Below are positions 1 through 11,073 of a stretch of DNA of 64,000 bases, one piece after another. The position numbers and the translations under genes were made by a program. The notes below the pieces were generated by a model that searched no databases, was not told the origin of the DNA, and worked only from the letters and a program-made list of their open reading frames with translations. Positions within the stretch are counted from its first letter, which is position 1. Each line of letters begins with the position of its first letter. Origin of the DNA: Cryptococcus deneoformans JEC21. Lineage: Eukaryota > Basidiomycota > Tremellomycetes > Tremellales > Cryptococcaceae. Location: the NCBI RefSeq assembly GCF_000091045.1, contig NC_006679.1:901041-965040 (forward strand), read 5' to 3'.

Positions 1-1316
1 TCTTGCGTGCGCCCCCCACCACTAGTCCACACCACACACAAAAGAGACTTCTTCACGCAAATGCAACAACGAATAACGAGGCAAGGTCTGAAAGCCCGCA
101 TGCTTCTCCTCCTCTACCTTCCATCTATTCAGTCCCACATCATGCAACCTCCTAAGTAACAATAGCTCTTGCATTTTCATTATCATCGCGCGCGCCAAAG
201 GGGGAATGTGACGAGCGGGATGATCGGACTTATCAGATCCGGTCTCAAACTTCTCTTCTCAACTGTTAGTTCGTCGTTCATCGGTCCACCGACACCGAGG
301 GATCCGAATAAAACTCGGTAAGTCGTAAACGGATGCTACTTTTCCTCCTTTTCTCTATTTTATCCTCTCTTACTCTGAAATGTGCCATAGAAGAGTTGCT
401 TTGTATCCTTTCGCTAACTCTGATACCTCCTGATAGTGTTGTTGAACGATGACTGTACAATTACAACTCGTAAAGAACTTACACTCACATATGTTCATCA
501 TCACTTAGCTGAGTAGAAGACGACGCTATTCGGACGACTGAGTTAACCATCGTATTTAAAGTGCGAGAACTGGGTGCAGTTTTTTTTTTTCGCAATATGA
601 TTTATAAGAAGATGGAAATAGCACGAACCATATCCACGCGAAGTTTAAATTTAGTTCCAATGCCACAAATTGAAGGCATCATAAAAGGAATCCCATACAG
701 ATTTCGGGTGTAGAGAACAGATTTAGGAATCACGAAAGCAGCATGGTTTCTTAACACATGCCTCAATATGCCTAGTAAACGGTATTTGATTTTGAGAGAT
801 CATCGCACCAATCCTTACATTCATTCCAAGTGCTAATCAGATATTATGGAGGGGCCTGAGTAGTAAATCCTTCCCAGATTAGATCATCAACCATTTTATC
901 TCAGTGAGCATGCTGGGGCTAATCAGCAGGGAATACTAACAACATCGTTTTCCTCAACGATCACACGTCGGTAACCATTAATATCAAAGTCTTAAAATAA
1001 TGATTAAATATATGATATCAAGGCATGCTAAAAAAACACACACACAGAGACTTATCCTCCTGGGGCAATAGCTGGGAAAAATTCGCAAATTAAAAGGTAC
1101 ATGAGTTGGAAAATGGACATGCAAGCCTTCCTATCACCATCTATCCTTTTTACCATCCGCAGTATGCTAGAAAGAATTAGTCATAAGGAGAGCCTCAGCA
1201 TTGTATCCTCCAAGAAGATATCAGTACTGGCGATTTCGTTCCCATTTACGCCACAATAAGAGTCCAAATAACAAAATGCTAAGTCCATGACAAGATAGCC
1301 GTATACCCAAATACAC
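1..1316. other. 3' flank of VPS25, no gene seen
   Basis: AT-rich sequence downstream of the VPS25 stop codon. Open frames here are short (60 residues or fewer), have no recognisable domain, and are not flanked by sensible splice signals. A short CA run lies near 1036 and a T run near 580. A gene could continue from outside the window at the left edge, but I see no supportable exon. Confidence 0.5.
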
Positions 1317-2188
1317 CTAGAGAAAACGTACACCTTCTCCAATTTCGTCTTTCCCTTCTATTATTTGTGCTCTACCGCGCTTTACTAAGGTCTCTAGTGC
1401 TTTTCGTAATATGGAAATAGGAAGTTCGTGGAACTCTAGAAATGGTGATGTGCCCGTTAGTCAATCGGGAAATAAAATGCAGAAAGTACGAGGCGATAAA
1501 TAGACTTACCTGTCGTATGTGAAAGATCACCATCCGTGATCTCGTAGAATGTCATGATACTAGAGTTGAGACCATTGTCCATTACCTGCACCACTAGTCA
1601 ATCAGGACACAGAAGTGCCAGCTACGTTAATCCTTACCCAGTGGTATATTATATCTCCCCATTCCTCGGGTTTTCGCCAGTAAATCAGGTACTGTGAATC
1701 TTGCTTGGGTGGGTTGGCAGCTGCTTCACCTGGAACATGCGTCAATCGCGAACCCCTGTGTATAGGTTTAACAAGCAGTTCAGAGGATGCATACCATTCT
1801 TGACCATCTCACCCATCAAAGTTTTCAATGAAGGCGGTAACAGCCTCCCTAGAAGATCGTCAGCAACCAGCGTGGTAGTACAAGCTTCAGTCGGCTAAAC
1901 CATTCACGGTTGATTGTCCGATTTTCGAACACTTCCAGTACATCCTTCCCTGTACTGTCCGTATTCATTTCGAACACCCTTTCATGCCTTGACCAGTCGA
2001 GTACCAGCCTCCTCCATAGTTGTAGCTGATGCGCCAATGTTTGAGGATTGGGTTGGAGTCTGTCATAAGAAGTTAACAATCCCTTCAAAGCAGGTTACCG
2101 GGTTCTAGGTGGCCTCGCACGCCGAATTTGGGACAAACCACTCCGGAAAGAAAAAGACTTACGTGAAGAAAGGGGGAAAACTCCACAT
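1317..2188 (-). CDS. VPS25: ESCRT-II subunit Vps25
   Basis: Endosomal sorting subunit: with Vps22 and Vps36 it forms ESCRT-II and recruits ESCRT-III (Vps20) during multivesicular body formation. Six exons: 2188-2163, 2059-1908, 1848-1795, 1729-1638, 1585-1510 and 1435-1317. They give 172 residues and the frame closes; family members are about 175-200. Seen in the translation: the N-terminal FPPFFTLQPN signature split by intron 1, then the QLQLW segment of the first winged helix, an EMVKNG turn, and the second winged-helix signature YWRKPEEWGDIIYHWV followed by TFYEITDGD. The ATG at 2188 puts the FPPFF motif at residue 4, as expected. The first exon is only 26 nt, so simple ORF calling misses the gene. 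Identification rests on family motifs recalled without a search, but they are distinctive. Confidence 0.93.
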
Positions 2189-2741
2189 CGCCGGGTACTC
2201 AAACCCACTCGCACTCTTGTGTGAGCGTAAAGGTGTAGGCGCCATCTCTCGGCGGGGCTGGCTAGGAAATGTGACGGGTTGGGAGGCCATGGACGTTTGC
2301 GTTTGCTCTTGCAACTGCGACAGCTTGACGGGGTGAAGTTATCTCTGATTGAATGCGTGGTAAAGGTTGAAGAAAAGGGACGCTGTGAAATGCAAAGCGT
2401 TGAATACTTGACGTGACGAAGAATGCAAGAACACGATTGCGGTCTTGAACTAAAGTGGAGGTGTTGAACTTCTTCCGTCGGCATCTTGTCTGTTAAATAA
2501 TGGCGCATAGCGCGCCCCTCGCCCTTCTTTCATTATAGCATCATGTACTCGTACATTTGAATTTCAAGCAAGACATAGCCAGCAACTATTCAAGCGGTAT
2601 AGATCGATTATGCATTGCCCTTAGTACATAGAATGACAGATAAAAAAAAGAGGATCTAAACCATATTCCGACTCGTATATCAACTTTCAACAAAGCAACT
2701 GCCTGTATAATCACTAGTCGCCTGTGCCAACTCCAACTCTA
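2189..2741. other. VPS25 promoter and CIR1 3' flank
   Basis: Spacer between the VPS25 start and the CIR1 stop; both genes are on the minus strand. It must hold the CIR1 3' end and VPS25 promoter. The long minus-strand frame across 2095-2508 overlaps VPS25 exon 1 in another frame and shows no domain. Confidence 0.5.
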
Positions 2742-5700
2742 TCAACTCCTAACGTCAAAACTCCACAATCCTCTCCCCAATCTGCTCCCAATCCCATTTT
2801 GCTGCTCTCTTCTAGGCAAAGGCACACCAGACATCACGGGTTCTCCGTCCCACTGACTACCTTCTCGCTTCCCGCCAGAAACTCCATTCGTACCGCCGTG
2901 AGACTTTTCACCTTGTTGAGGAGCGCTTCCGTTGGAAGACGCCGCACTCTCACGAGACGCGGCAGCGGCTCGAGTAGCCGGGTTAGGGGATACCGCTGAA
3001 ACTCTACGGCTCGCGAGAAGGATGTCACGGTTACGTTCAGCCTCCGACTTATCTCTAGGGCGCCCACGGACATCCTCATAAGATCCAGGTCTTTCCCTTT
3101 CCCTTTCCCTCTCACGTTTCTCCCTCTCAGCTCGGTCCATTTCCCTTTCCTGCTCAAGCCTCTGAATTTCCTTCTGTCTCTGTCTTTCTCTCTCCTCAAA
3201 CTCCCAATCGTCGCTCATCTTGTGGACTGCACCAGGTGGGGGGACGGGGCTGGCATTGGAAGACAAAGATGGCCTGTCGCCAGGTCCAGCTACAGAAGGA
3301 CCAGAGCTCATCTCAACAGTCAAAGCCATTTTGTTCTCCACCATGTGCAGCATCTTGTCCGTCTTAGCCATCATGGCTTCGAGCCATCGCTTGCCTTCCT
3401 TGAGCTGCTCTCGGTGTTCCTGCAACTCCCTGCGGCTCATAGAGTAGTGACCATAGCCAGCCATTGCAGCATTGACACTGGCCGGCGCCGAGCCGGCAGA
3501 TGCGGCGGCGGACGGTGAGGGATAAAATCGTTCCCGGGGATCAGGAGCAGGCGCGGGTGATGCACGTCGTGGGGGAGAAAGGACATTGGGCTTGGAGGTG
3601 GCGCCACCAACAGAAGGAGAAAGGTCGCGACGCATGTGAAGGTTGGAATATCGCGAAGCGTTGAAAGAGTAAGGGGAGCTACCGGCAAGTGGGTCGCGAG
3701 TGGTAGGACCGTATACAGAGTAACGGTTAGGTGCACCCTGTTGGGTAGTGGCAGGATAAGGAGATGCTGAGCTCGTGGGGGGCTGGCCTAGACGAGAGCT
3801 TGGAAGGTGGGAATTGGAGGGCTGAACAGAGCGAGGGTCGGTGCTGATAAGAGGAGAATGAGAAAATGTCCTGTCCTTGGACCTATTTCGGTCACGGTCC
3901 ATACTGTGAAGGCCAAGGCTCATAGAAGCACGAGGATCGCGAATGTCACGTGACTCTTCCTCATTCTTTCTCTTAATACCTCGGGGCTCGCTATCAGCCA
4001 TGTCGACGTCAATGGATGTACGCCTAGATTGAGAAGCAGGCACAGATCCAGCACCGGAGGACTTTTCGGCTCGTTTTTCGGGAGAAGGTCCGCCATTAGC
4101 AGCGGGCGCCATCGTGAGAAGTGCTTCTGCAGCAAGCTGATGAGCGATTTGTTCAGGCGTCGCACCAGGAAGGGAAGCGCGTCGATGAGAAGTGTCGACA
4201 GTAGGCGAAGGTTCGGGAGGAACAGATGTGTGGCGATAATGGCGATAGTTGAATTGAATGGCACGCAATCGGCGGTCAGTCGAAAGTTTGGAATTGGGAG
4301 AAGAAAGACATCTCGTCAGCTCTGTAACTTTTTGAGACGCTGAAACCGAATGGGATTTGGGTATGAAGTGAGGTGGTAAAGGAATGCTGTCAAACATTGT
4401 AACAGATCATTACGTGTAGAAGGGGAGGATATGAGATCGAGGTCATGGACGAAGATAGGTTTATGCTCTTCTCATCCATAACTTTCGAACGAGATAAGGA
4501 CAAAGGACGGTAAAATATGAAAGGAGCATAGAAGAGGATAAAAAGGTGAAACAATGGGAGACATGGCCAACCAGCAGGAGAATGAAAACAAAGGAAGGTA
4601 GATGGTGACTTGACTCGACGGATCATTATAATCACAGTCACCACCACATGATATCAATTGCACATCTTATCAGATGAGAAGGCCATGAAACTTTTTCGCA
4701 AATGGAAGGATGGTAGGCGATCATATGAAAAGAGGGGGAAAAGCAAGGGAAATCTATGAAGGAAACATGACTCACCCCTTCGCGTTCCCTGGCTTCTCTG
4801 TCTTTCTCTTCCTTCTCACGGTCTCGGCCTTCTCGGCCCTCTTGCCACCAAGGCTTCTTCCTTTCGGGAAGATTCAAAGACGAGGTGGAGGCGGAGCTAG
4901 GCAAATTCATACCAGCAGGGGTAGAAGGCTTACCGTACCTACCGGCAAGACCATATGCCTCTGGACCTAGAGAATGGTTGATTCGGTGTTCCGAGTGAGG
5001 TTGAGAAGCACGGTGACCAAAAGGAGGAGAGGTACGGTGAGCCTTGTCATCAAGAGGCGGTGCCACGTGAGGAGGCGGAGCGGTGACCGTCGGAACGGAA
5101 ACGGGCGTACTAGCAGGTGAAGGGAGCTCGGCATTTGTGCCACGACCGCCAGTAGAAGTACTACCAACAGCAGGAACACGCTTGCGTCGTTTAATAACAG
5201 TCTTTTTCATAGCTACGGGTCGAGGAACACCATGAAGCTTGTGATAAAGACCTGTTAATGACATTAGCTACGTGCTCGCATTTTTTTTTTTCCTTTTTAC
5301 TTACCGCATGCGTTGCATTGAGGTCGACCCTCTTCATCCCTTCGCCACAAAGGAGTGGTACTTGTCCCACAATTCCTGCAGCTCATTCCAACGGGAGTAG
5401 CAGCAAGCCCCGATCCATTACCACCAGGAGCGGCAGGAGTTTCGACGTCGCTATCCGGTGAGAACCTTGTTGGAGTTCCCTTCTCGGAAGTCGGATGCAT
5501 CAACGGCTGAGTGGTTACGGGAGAAGGGTGAGCCTGTCGTTGATCAGGGCTCTGACGAGGTAAAGCCCTTGGAGCCAAACCGTTACCCATACTGTTCTCC
5601 ATGAAACGGTCGAAGCCGTAAGGACGATGCTCGCGATCATAAATGTTTCGAACGGGACGTTCAATACCTTCAGACACATTGGGAGGATGTGAAGCTGCGT

Positions 5701-6383
5701 GGGAATTACTGGCGGAGACCAATCCAGAAGCGATCGAGTTATTGTAGGTTGGGCAACCTTCGCAGCCAGCCTTGCCACCAGCACCATTGCATCTCCCGTC
5801 ACCAGGACAAGTTCCAGCAGAAGGATGAGCTGACGCCGTGACAGCAGTGGAAGGAGGCGGAGAAGGCAATGGAGATGCGTTGGCAGGGGCGAGGGCTAAT
5901 CGCTTTCAGCATGGGTGGGACCAAGTGTGCGAATGACTTACGTTTTCTCTTTTTCGCGGATGGCTGACCATCACTACCTTGCTCTTCTTTCTTGTTTTGA
6001 TGTCTTCTTCTGGCTGCAGCCCTTCTGATCAATTCTTTCTGATCCAGCTCTTCTTCAGAATCAACATGTCCTTGCTGTTGAACTGGCTCCCCATAATCAG
6101 ACTCCAACTCATCTCTCTCAACATTTGGCGTTTCCATTTCGGCCGCTTCGACCTCCTTATCCGATGTATCAAGTGATTCTCGACGAGGAGGGGGTGAGTC
6201 TTCGGCAGCATCTTCGTCGACGCCTCCTCGCTCATTAGAATTGTCGAACCCTACTCTCCACCCGGGACCAAATCGGTTTTCGAATCGACTGCCAATTGAA
6301 GGTTCATGCTCGTTGTCCTGAGGCGCGGAGGTATGCGTTTCGGGCATTGTCACCTGAGTGGCAACGTCAGCGAATCGTGCCAT
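2742..6383 (-). CDS. CIR1: GATA-type iron regulator Cir1
   Basis: Nuclear GATA factor that in Cryptococcus controls iron uptake genes, capsule and other virulence traits; related to Ustilago Urbs1 and ascomycete SreA/Sre1. Exon 1 is 6383-5942, exon 2 5895-5305, exon 3 5251-4776; these close in frame (503 codons). The last exon runs to 2742. Around residues 177-199 lies the Cys-rich iron-sensing motif (CPGDGRCNG...[10 protein letters not shown]). Around 320-345 is one GATA finger, C-x2-C-x17-C-x2-C, split by intron 2 and followed by the basic KRRKR tail. Only one finger is present, as known for Cir1, whereas SreA has two. The C-terminal half is Ser/Pro-rich with a Glu/Arg-rich coiled segment. 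The acceptor of the last exon is unresolved: the obvious acag sites near 4387 and 4327 are out of phase with exon 3; one just after 4325 fits, or a small exon is hidden between 4400 and 4775. Confidence 0.93.
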
Positions 6384-8909
6384 GGTATACCAATCACGCT
6401 TAAAGGATGGGCAATGTTTTAAACAAAAATAAAAGGGGTGGATGGATGATAGGTGACAAAAGAATATAAGATAAAATCTACAACTCTGCCCCGCCAGCGG
6501 GCGAGAGCGGTGCCCACAGCACAACTTAGCAGCCACAAGATAAAAAATGAAAGGATCCCTATGCGAGGGAAAACATTGCCAAAAAAAAATTGAGTAGTAC
6601 TCACTGGTACTATAAAACGTTTAGGTGGCTTTCACGATGTCGATGGTGTTGCAAAAGAATGTACAGAGCGGGGTGGGATCTGTTGGGGAAGTGTTATCAG
6701 TGGGTGTGGAGACGGCGGCGACCTCGATCGAGACAATTTTCGAGAGCGGACAGGACTTGAAACAACGTGGCCGTGGCTGTCGAGTTGGATGGATAGGAAA
6801 TACTATGTAAATAATGTATGTATAGATGATTTAGATGGATATGGGAAGATAAAAAGGATAGATAAAAAGAGGAGATTGCTGGAAGGACGAAGGCGATGGT
6901 TTTCTGATTAGATCATCGACTTACCGAATGGAGTAATTTTGCAGTTTCGACCGCTGTTGGCTCCCCTTTGCGCAACAAGATCCCTCGTTTACGTGGCCAA
7001 ATAGACTCGCCGGCCGATAATGGGGTTAAGCAGTTTATTCTTGATGGTGCTTCCAAGTGGATCTATTAAAATTGGCGTTAAAATGCAGTTCTGGGATTAA
7101 GGTCGTGGACAGATAAGAAGTAAAGACTCAGAGGATGAAGAAATGATGAAAAGGAGGAAACAGAAAGGGAGATAACAATTCGGGACGATCGACAGAACTG
7201 CGCTGATTACGACGATTTAATTGTTGGCGACAAAGGGGAGGTGATGGAGAAAGAACGACATGTTACTTTGTTTACTCTGATGCGCTACTTCGCTATGAAT
7301 GCATGGAGGTCAAAAGGTCATTTGTTGGCTGACATTGATACAGTATGCCATCAGCCACACAACACGCATAGCCAGTCAGAGTGCGTGCTTCATCTATACA
7401 TTACGTATATACCTTTTATTGACCGTCCCAGACGGATGTGCGTCGTGTGGTGTGGGAGTACCATGAATGATCGTGTATCTTCCCTGCCGTTGGTCACGTC
7501 CACCAGAAAGCCAGCAAGGGTGGCAAAGAGCAGATGACTGTTTCTCCTCCTCGGCTCAAGCAAGCATGCAATACATTGCAGTTTTTTTTTTTTTCCTTTT
7601 CTTTTTTTTCCTTAATGGATAATAAGAAGTCAATTATAGCTCGCGATGTTTCTCGCTGACGTTGAGCGCTGCGCTCTCGCCGATTTTACCCATCTCCTCC
7701 GTGCGTTGCACTGTTGCGCCCGGAGCCAGCAGGAAGACAGACTCGACAAAAAAGTTTCCACGGAACATCTGACATGTTACTTCGGAATCACACGGCATGT
7801 CATCTTTTAGTTGTTGAAAGACCATTCCCGCCGCCGCATTTTGTCGACGAAACGATTTCAATCCATTCGATCATGTGATTGGATAAGATGGGATAAGGCG
7901 GCAGTCAAAAGATGGAGATCGATATCACTTCCCAAGCTTCAAAAAGCGGGATTCTCCGGGTGCACCCCAACAACGCCCAGCCTCTCGCTCATCTCGCCCT
8001 CGTTCGCACAGCCGCTGATGACAACCAATGATCTCATGCTGCAATAAATTATGCAGTTCATCAATTAATCTGTCCCCGGTTAATATATTTGTCTACCGCC
8101 CACCATATTTCTCGTTAGACACCGTCCTGTCAGATTTTTTGGACCCTCTGGCTTCCAGCACGGTTTTTGTTGGGCCTTTATAAGGAGCGTTTTTCAATCC
8201 CCATTCTTATTCTCTATAGTTTGGCTCAACTGACTCTCCCATGTGAACCAGCAGCACCAAGCGAACTCAAATAGAGGCCCTTCAAAAAAGGGTCGCGGTT
8301 AAAAAGGACTGGCTCGCACCACTGCGCTTCTAATCTTACGTTTTATGGTGATGCGCATCCGTCCATTACAGTCGGTCAGGGACTGTCCCTGAGATACATT
8401 TGAGATAAAAATCTTCTTGTCTTTTCCCTTTCGGCAATGCTCGACGACTCGGCGCTTGCTTCTCGAAAACCTCCGTCACAATTTGCCATCATCTTCAGAT
8501 CATCAGAGGTAGGGAGCGAGGTCGAGCTTTCCTAACTGCCAAAGAACTACATGCGAGAATGAGGTTTATAGCAGTAACAGAGCCAAAAACTTCTCTAAGA
8601 TGCATTGGGACATGAAGAATACCGCACTATTTCTAAGAGAAAAAAGGGGTATCCCTCACCCAGCACCGAGAACGACACCGAAAATTTCGCGTTTTACGGC
8701 TCGGGAAGATGCGCGAGTTCGTGGTTGCCGGATTGGGGCGAGAGATTTGATATGATTAGCTAAAGTGCCACATGCCCTGGTCGCTATCGCGAATCAACAG
8801 GAATCAGGATAAACTGATCCGCAATCGCCGATGGCGACAATGTGGCGCGGCAAATAAGCCTATGAATGGTTATTTGTTTTTATATGAATTTGGAGTGCGA
8901 CTAATATCA

Positions 8910-8912
<3 letters not shown>
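6384..8912. promoter_or_regulatory. Long CIR1 upstream region
   Basis: About 2.5 kb upstream of the CIR1 ATG without a supportable gene. A GTGAGT donor at 6604 (minus strand) with downstream T-rich sequence suggests a 5' UTR intron. Several GATA-core sites are visible (near 6472, 6530, 6848, 6860, 7110 and a pair at 7881-7897), compatible with regulation by GATA factors, possibly Cir1 itself. Two overlapping short frames at 7634-7861 (-) and 7811-8047 (+) have no recognisable domain. Confidence 0.4.
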
Positions 8913-8949
<37 letters not shown>

Positions 8950-8959
8950 AGTGGATAAT

Positions 8960-8994
<35 letters not shown>
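8913..8994 (+). tRNA. tRNA-His (anticodon GTG), with intron
   Basis: Full cloverleaf seen by eye. Acceptor stem GTCCCTA pairs with TAGGGAC, followed by discriminator A. The D arm is GTC/GAC around a loop with AGTGGTT. Anticodon stem TAACA pairs with TGTTG (one G-U). The anticodon loop TTGTGG carries GTG and is followed by an intron of about 11 nt at the canonical position after base 37. T arm GCCTG-TTCGATT-CAGGC. A run of six T's directly after the gene is a Pol III terminator. Eighty-two nucleotides including the intron. Confidence 0.9.
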
Positions 8995-8995
<1 letters not shown>

Positions 8996-11073
8996 TTTTT
9001 TGGTATTTTTGTCCTTCTTGGTTACCTTCCTGATCTTTCTTATGTTTTGACGCTCTTCTCCAATCGGCATTCTTCACTGACTTCATTTCATATAGCGCTC
9101 AAAAATTGTAATTCTTCTTTTTCTGATATTCTATCAAACCTGTCATGCTATTATTGCTTAGAACCTGCAAAAAGCTCAAAACCTGGTTGTTTTTGTTAAT
9201 AAACTGTAAACATTTACGTCTCTTCTTGTTAATGGTGGGAATTACACTACTGATGATTAAGACTGAACCACATCATAATTGCCGCTATTAATGATTTCAA
9301 AAGACTGGAAATGGAAAAGTAGAGGAATAATTGCTGTGCAAAATACACAACCTAATTGCGTGGTATATCGCTCGATAACTGCGGTGCTGACTATTGTTGC
9401 TGTCACTATCTACTGTCTTTTATGTACTCAACTGCTGGTTTTAGTCACGTTAGTTACTTGCTTGTTTCTGGCCGGTTAACCAACTTCGTCGACCTTTCTT
9501 TATGGGGGGCCAAGGGTTGATCAAGTTCTGTCTTTTTCTTTTTCCCTTCGCTTAGCGCCATCTACTTCCTACCTATTCCCTGGTCTTCCGTTGTGCGCTT
9601 TAATTAGTCGACATACATATAAACACAGCGGGCGTCGGGAATCTGCAATATGCGTTACTTATTTTAGGCGCTCATCACAGCGCTCAGCAGCGCTCTATTA
9701 TCGGAAATACTGACAGCTGAGGATAGTCGCTGAGTTTCGACGAGCGCTCATCATTCAACTGGCGAAAGATGCGAAACATGTGGGAGAACATACGTTGTCG
9801 TTCCAAGGCTTCCGAATTGCATGAAGATCGCTGGCCAATCAGACGGTGTGCTTTTTCTAATCAGAAGATAATCCGCCGCAAAGCCAATTACGCGCAGATT
9901 TGAAGTTCCAGATTCATAAATATTCATAAAACAACTCGGATCTCATTTTGACGACCTCCACTGTCTCCACGTTTCTCGTCACTTCACGAGCACCCTTTAG
10001 CTCCATCCATAAGCCGCTCTGTTGTGCGATTCGGGAGTTCAGCGCTACTAGAGATCTTTAACTTGAGCGATTTCTTCGGTTTTTCGGATTTAATTCTCTC
10101 TCTTTGCCCATTTGCCAATTGTATATCGCATAGCATACGATGCTTCAAGCGAAAAAAAAGGAAGAAAAAGACAAGGCTGGACAAAAAACAGTCAAGAAGA
10201 AAATCGAGTAATTTGGCCATCTGACATTGGTCATCAGAAAACAGATACCATACTTCATGCTCCGCTTCATGCTTCAATCGGTACCGCAGATAAACGTTCA
10301 AAGAAAATGAAGAAGAGTGAACAGCAGCACAGCACTAAAAGCCTGAGGAGAAGAGAGCCGCAAATCGAACGCAACGTACAGAAATAGACTATTATGATGG
10401 CCGCCGTTCTCGGCCGAAGCCGCCCTATCGCTGTTATACCGCTAATCGTTCCGTATCTCCTATCGGCGCTCACGCTTTCTTATCAACTTGGATTTGTGGC
10501 ACTTTTTCGCCCAACAACACCTTATCACCGATTCTTATCTGCTCGCTACCACAACGAATTTCCATTGCCGCATAACTGAATACAGCTCGAAGCATCGAAC
10601 ATTTCTTCGTATATTGTATATATCGGCCGCCGAACCTTTCGATTTCTACTCTCAGTTCGGCCGATGAGAGAAATACCATTAGGCGACAAAAGATGGGAAA
10701 GTATTGCCATCGGCGTGGTAGCGGTACAATACGAGTACATCGCATTACTGCATTTACGTTTTTCACTATTGTTTTTCTCTAAATAAAATTTGAGGCCGTT
10801 AATTGAATGAGAACGTGATGTAAAAACGAAATCTGCTAGTGAAAGGTCTTCGTCACTCTTCCCAACCATTCATTATTTTTTGTGGGTGGGACTCTTTCCA
10901 TTATATCGCTATACAAGTACTACTGCATATCCTCACATGTTCGCACGCTGAGCAGATAAACATTCATTTGTCCATATGTAGTTATTTTACACAGGTGATA
11001 GGTATCAGCAAGCTACGAGTAGATATTAAATAAAACAACACCCGACAAGCTTTTCACATCCTTCAATTTGAAC
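8995..11073. other. Gene-poor intergenic stretch
   Basis: AT-rich spacer between tRNA-His and the 3' end of the next minus-strand gene. Short frames on both strands around 9984-10870 overlap each other, lack domains and lack flanking splice signals. I see no transposase or reverse transcriptase residue, so a transposon origin cannot be claimed. Confidence 0.4.

Noticed and set aside
7634..8047. Two short overlapping frames, 7634-7861 (-) and 7811-8047 (+)
   Set aside because: They overlap on opposite strands, show no known motif, and lie in CIR1 upstream sequence.
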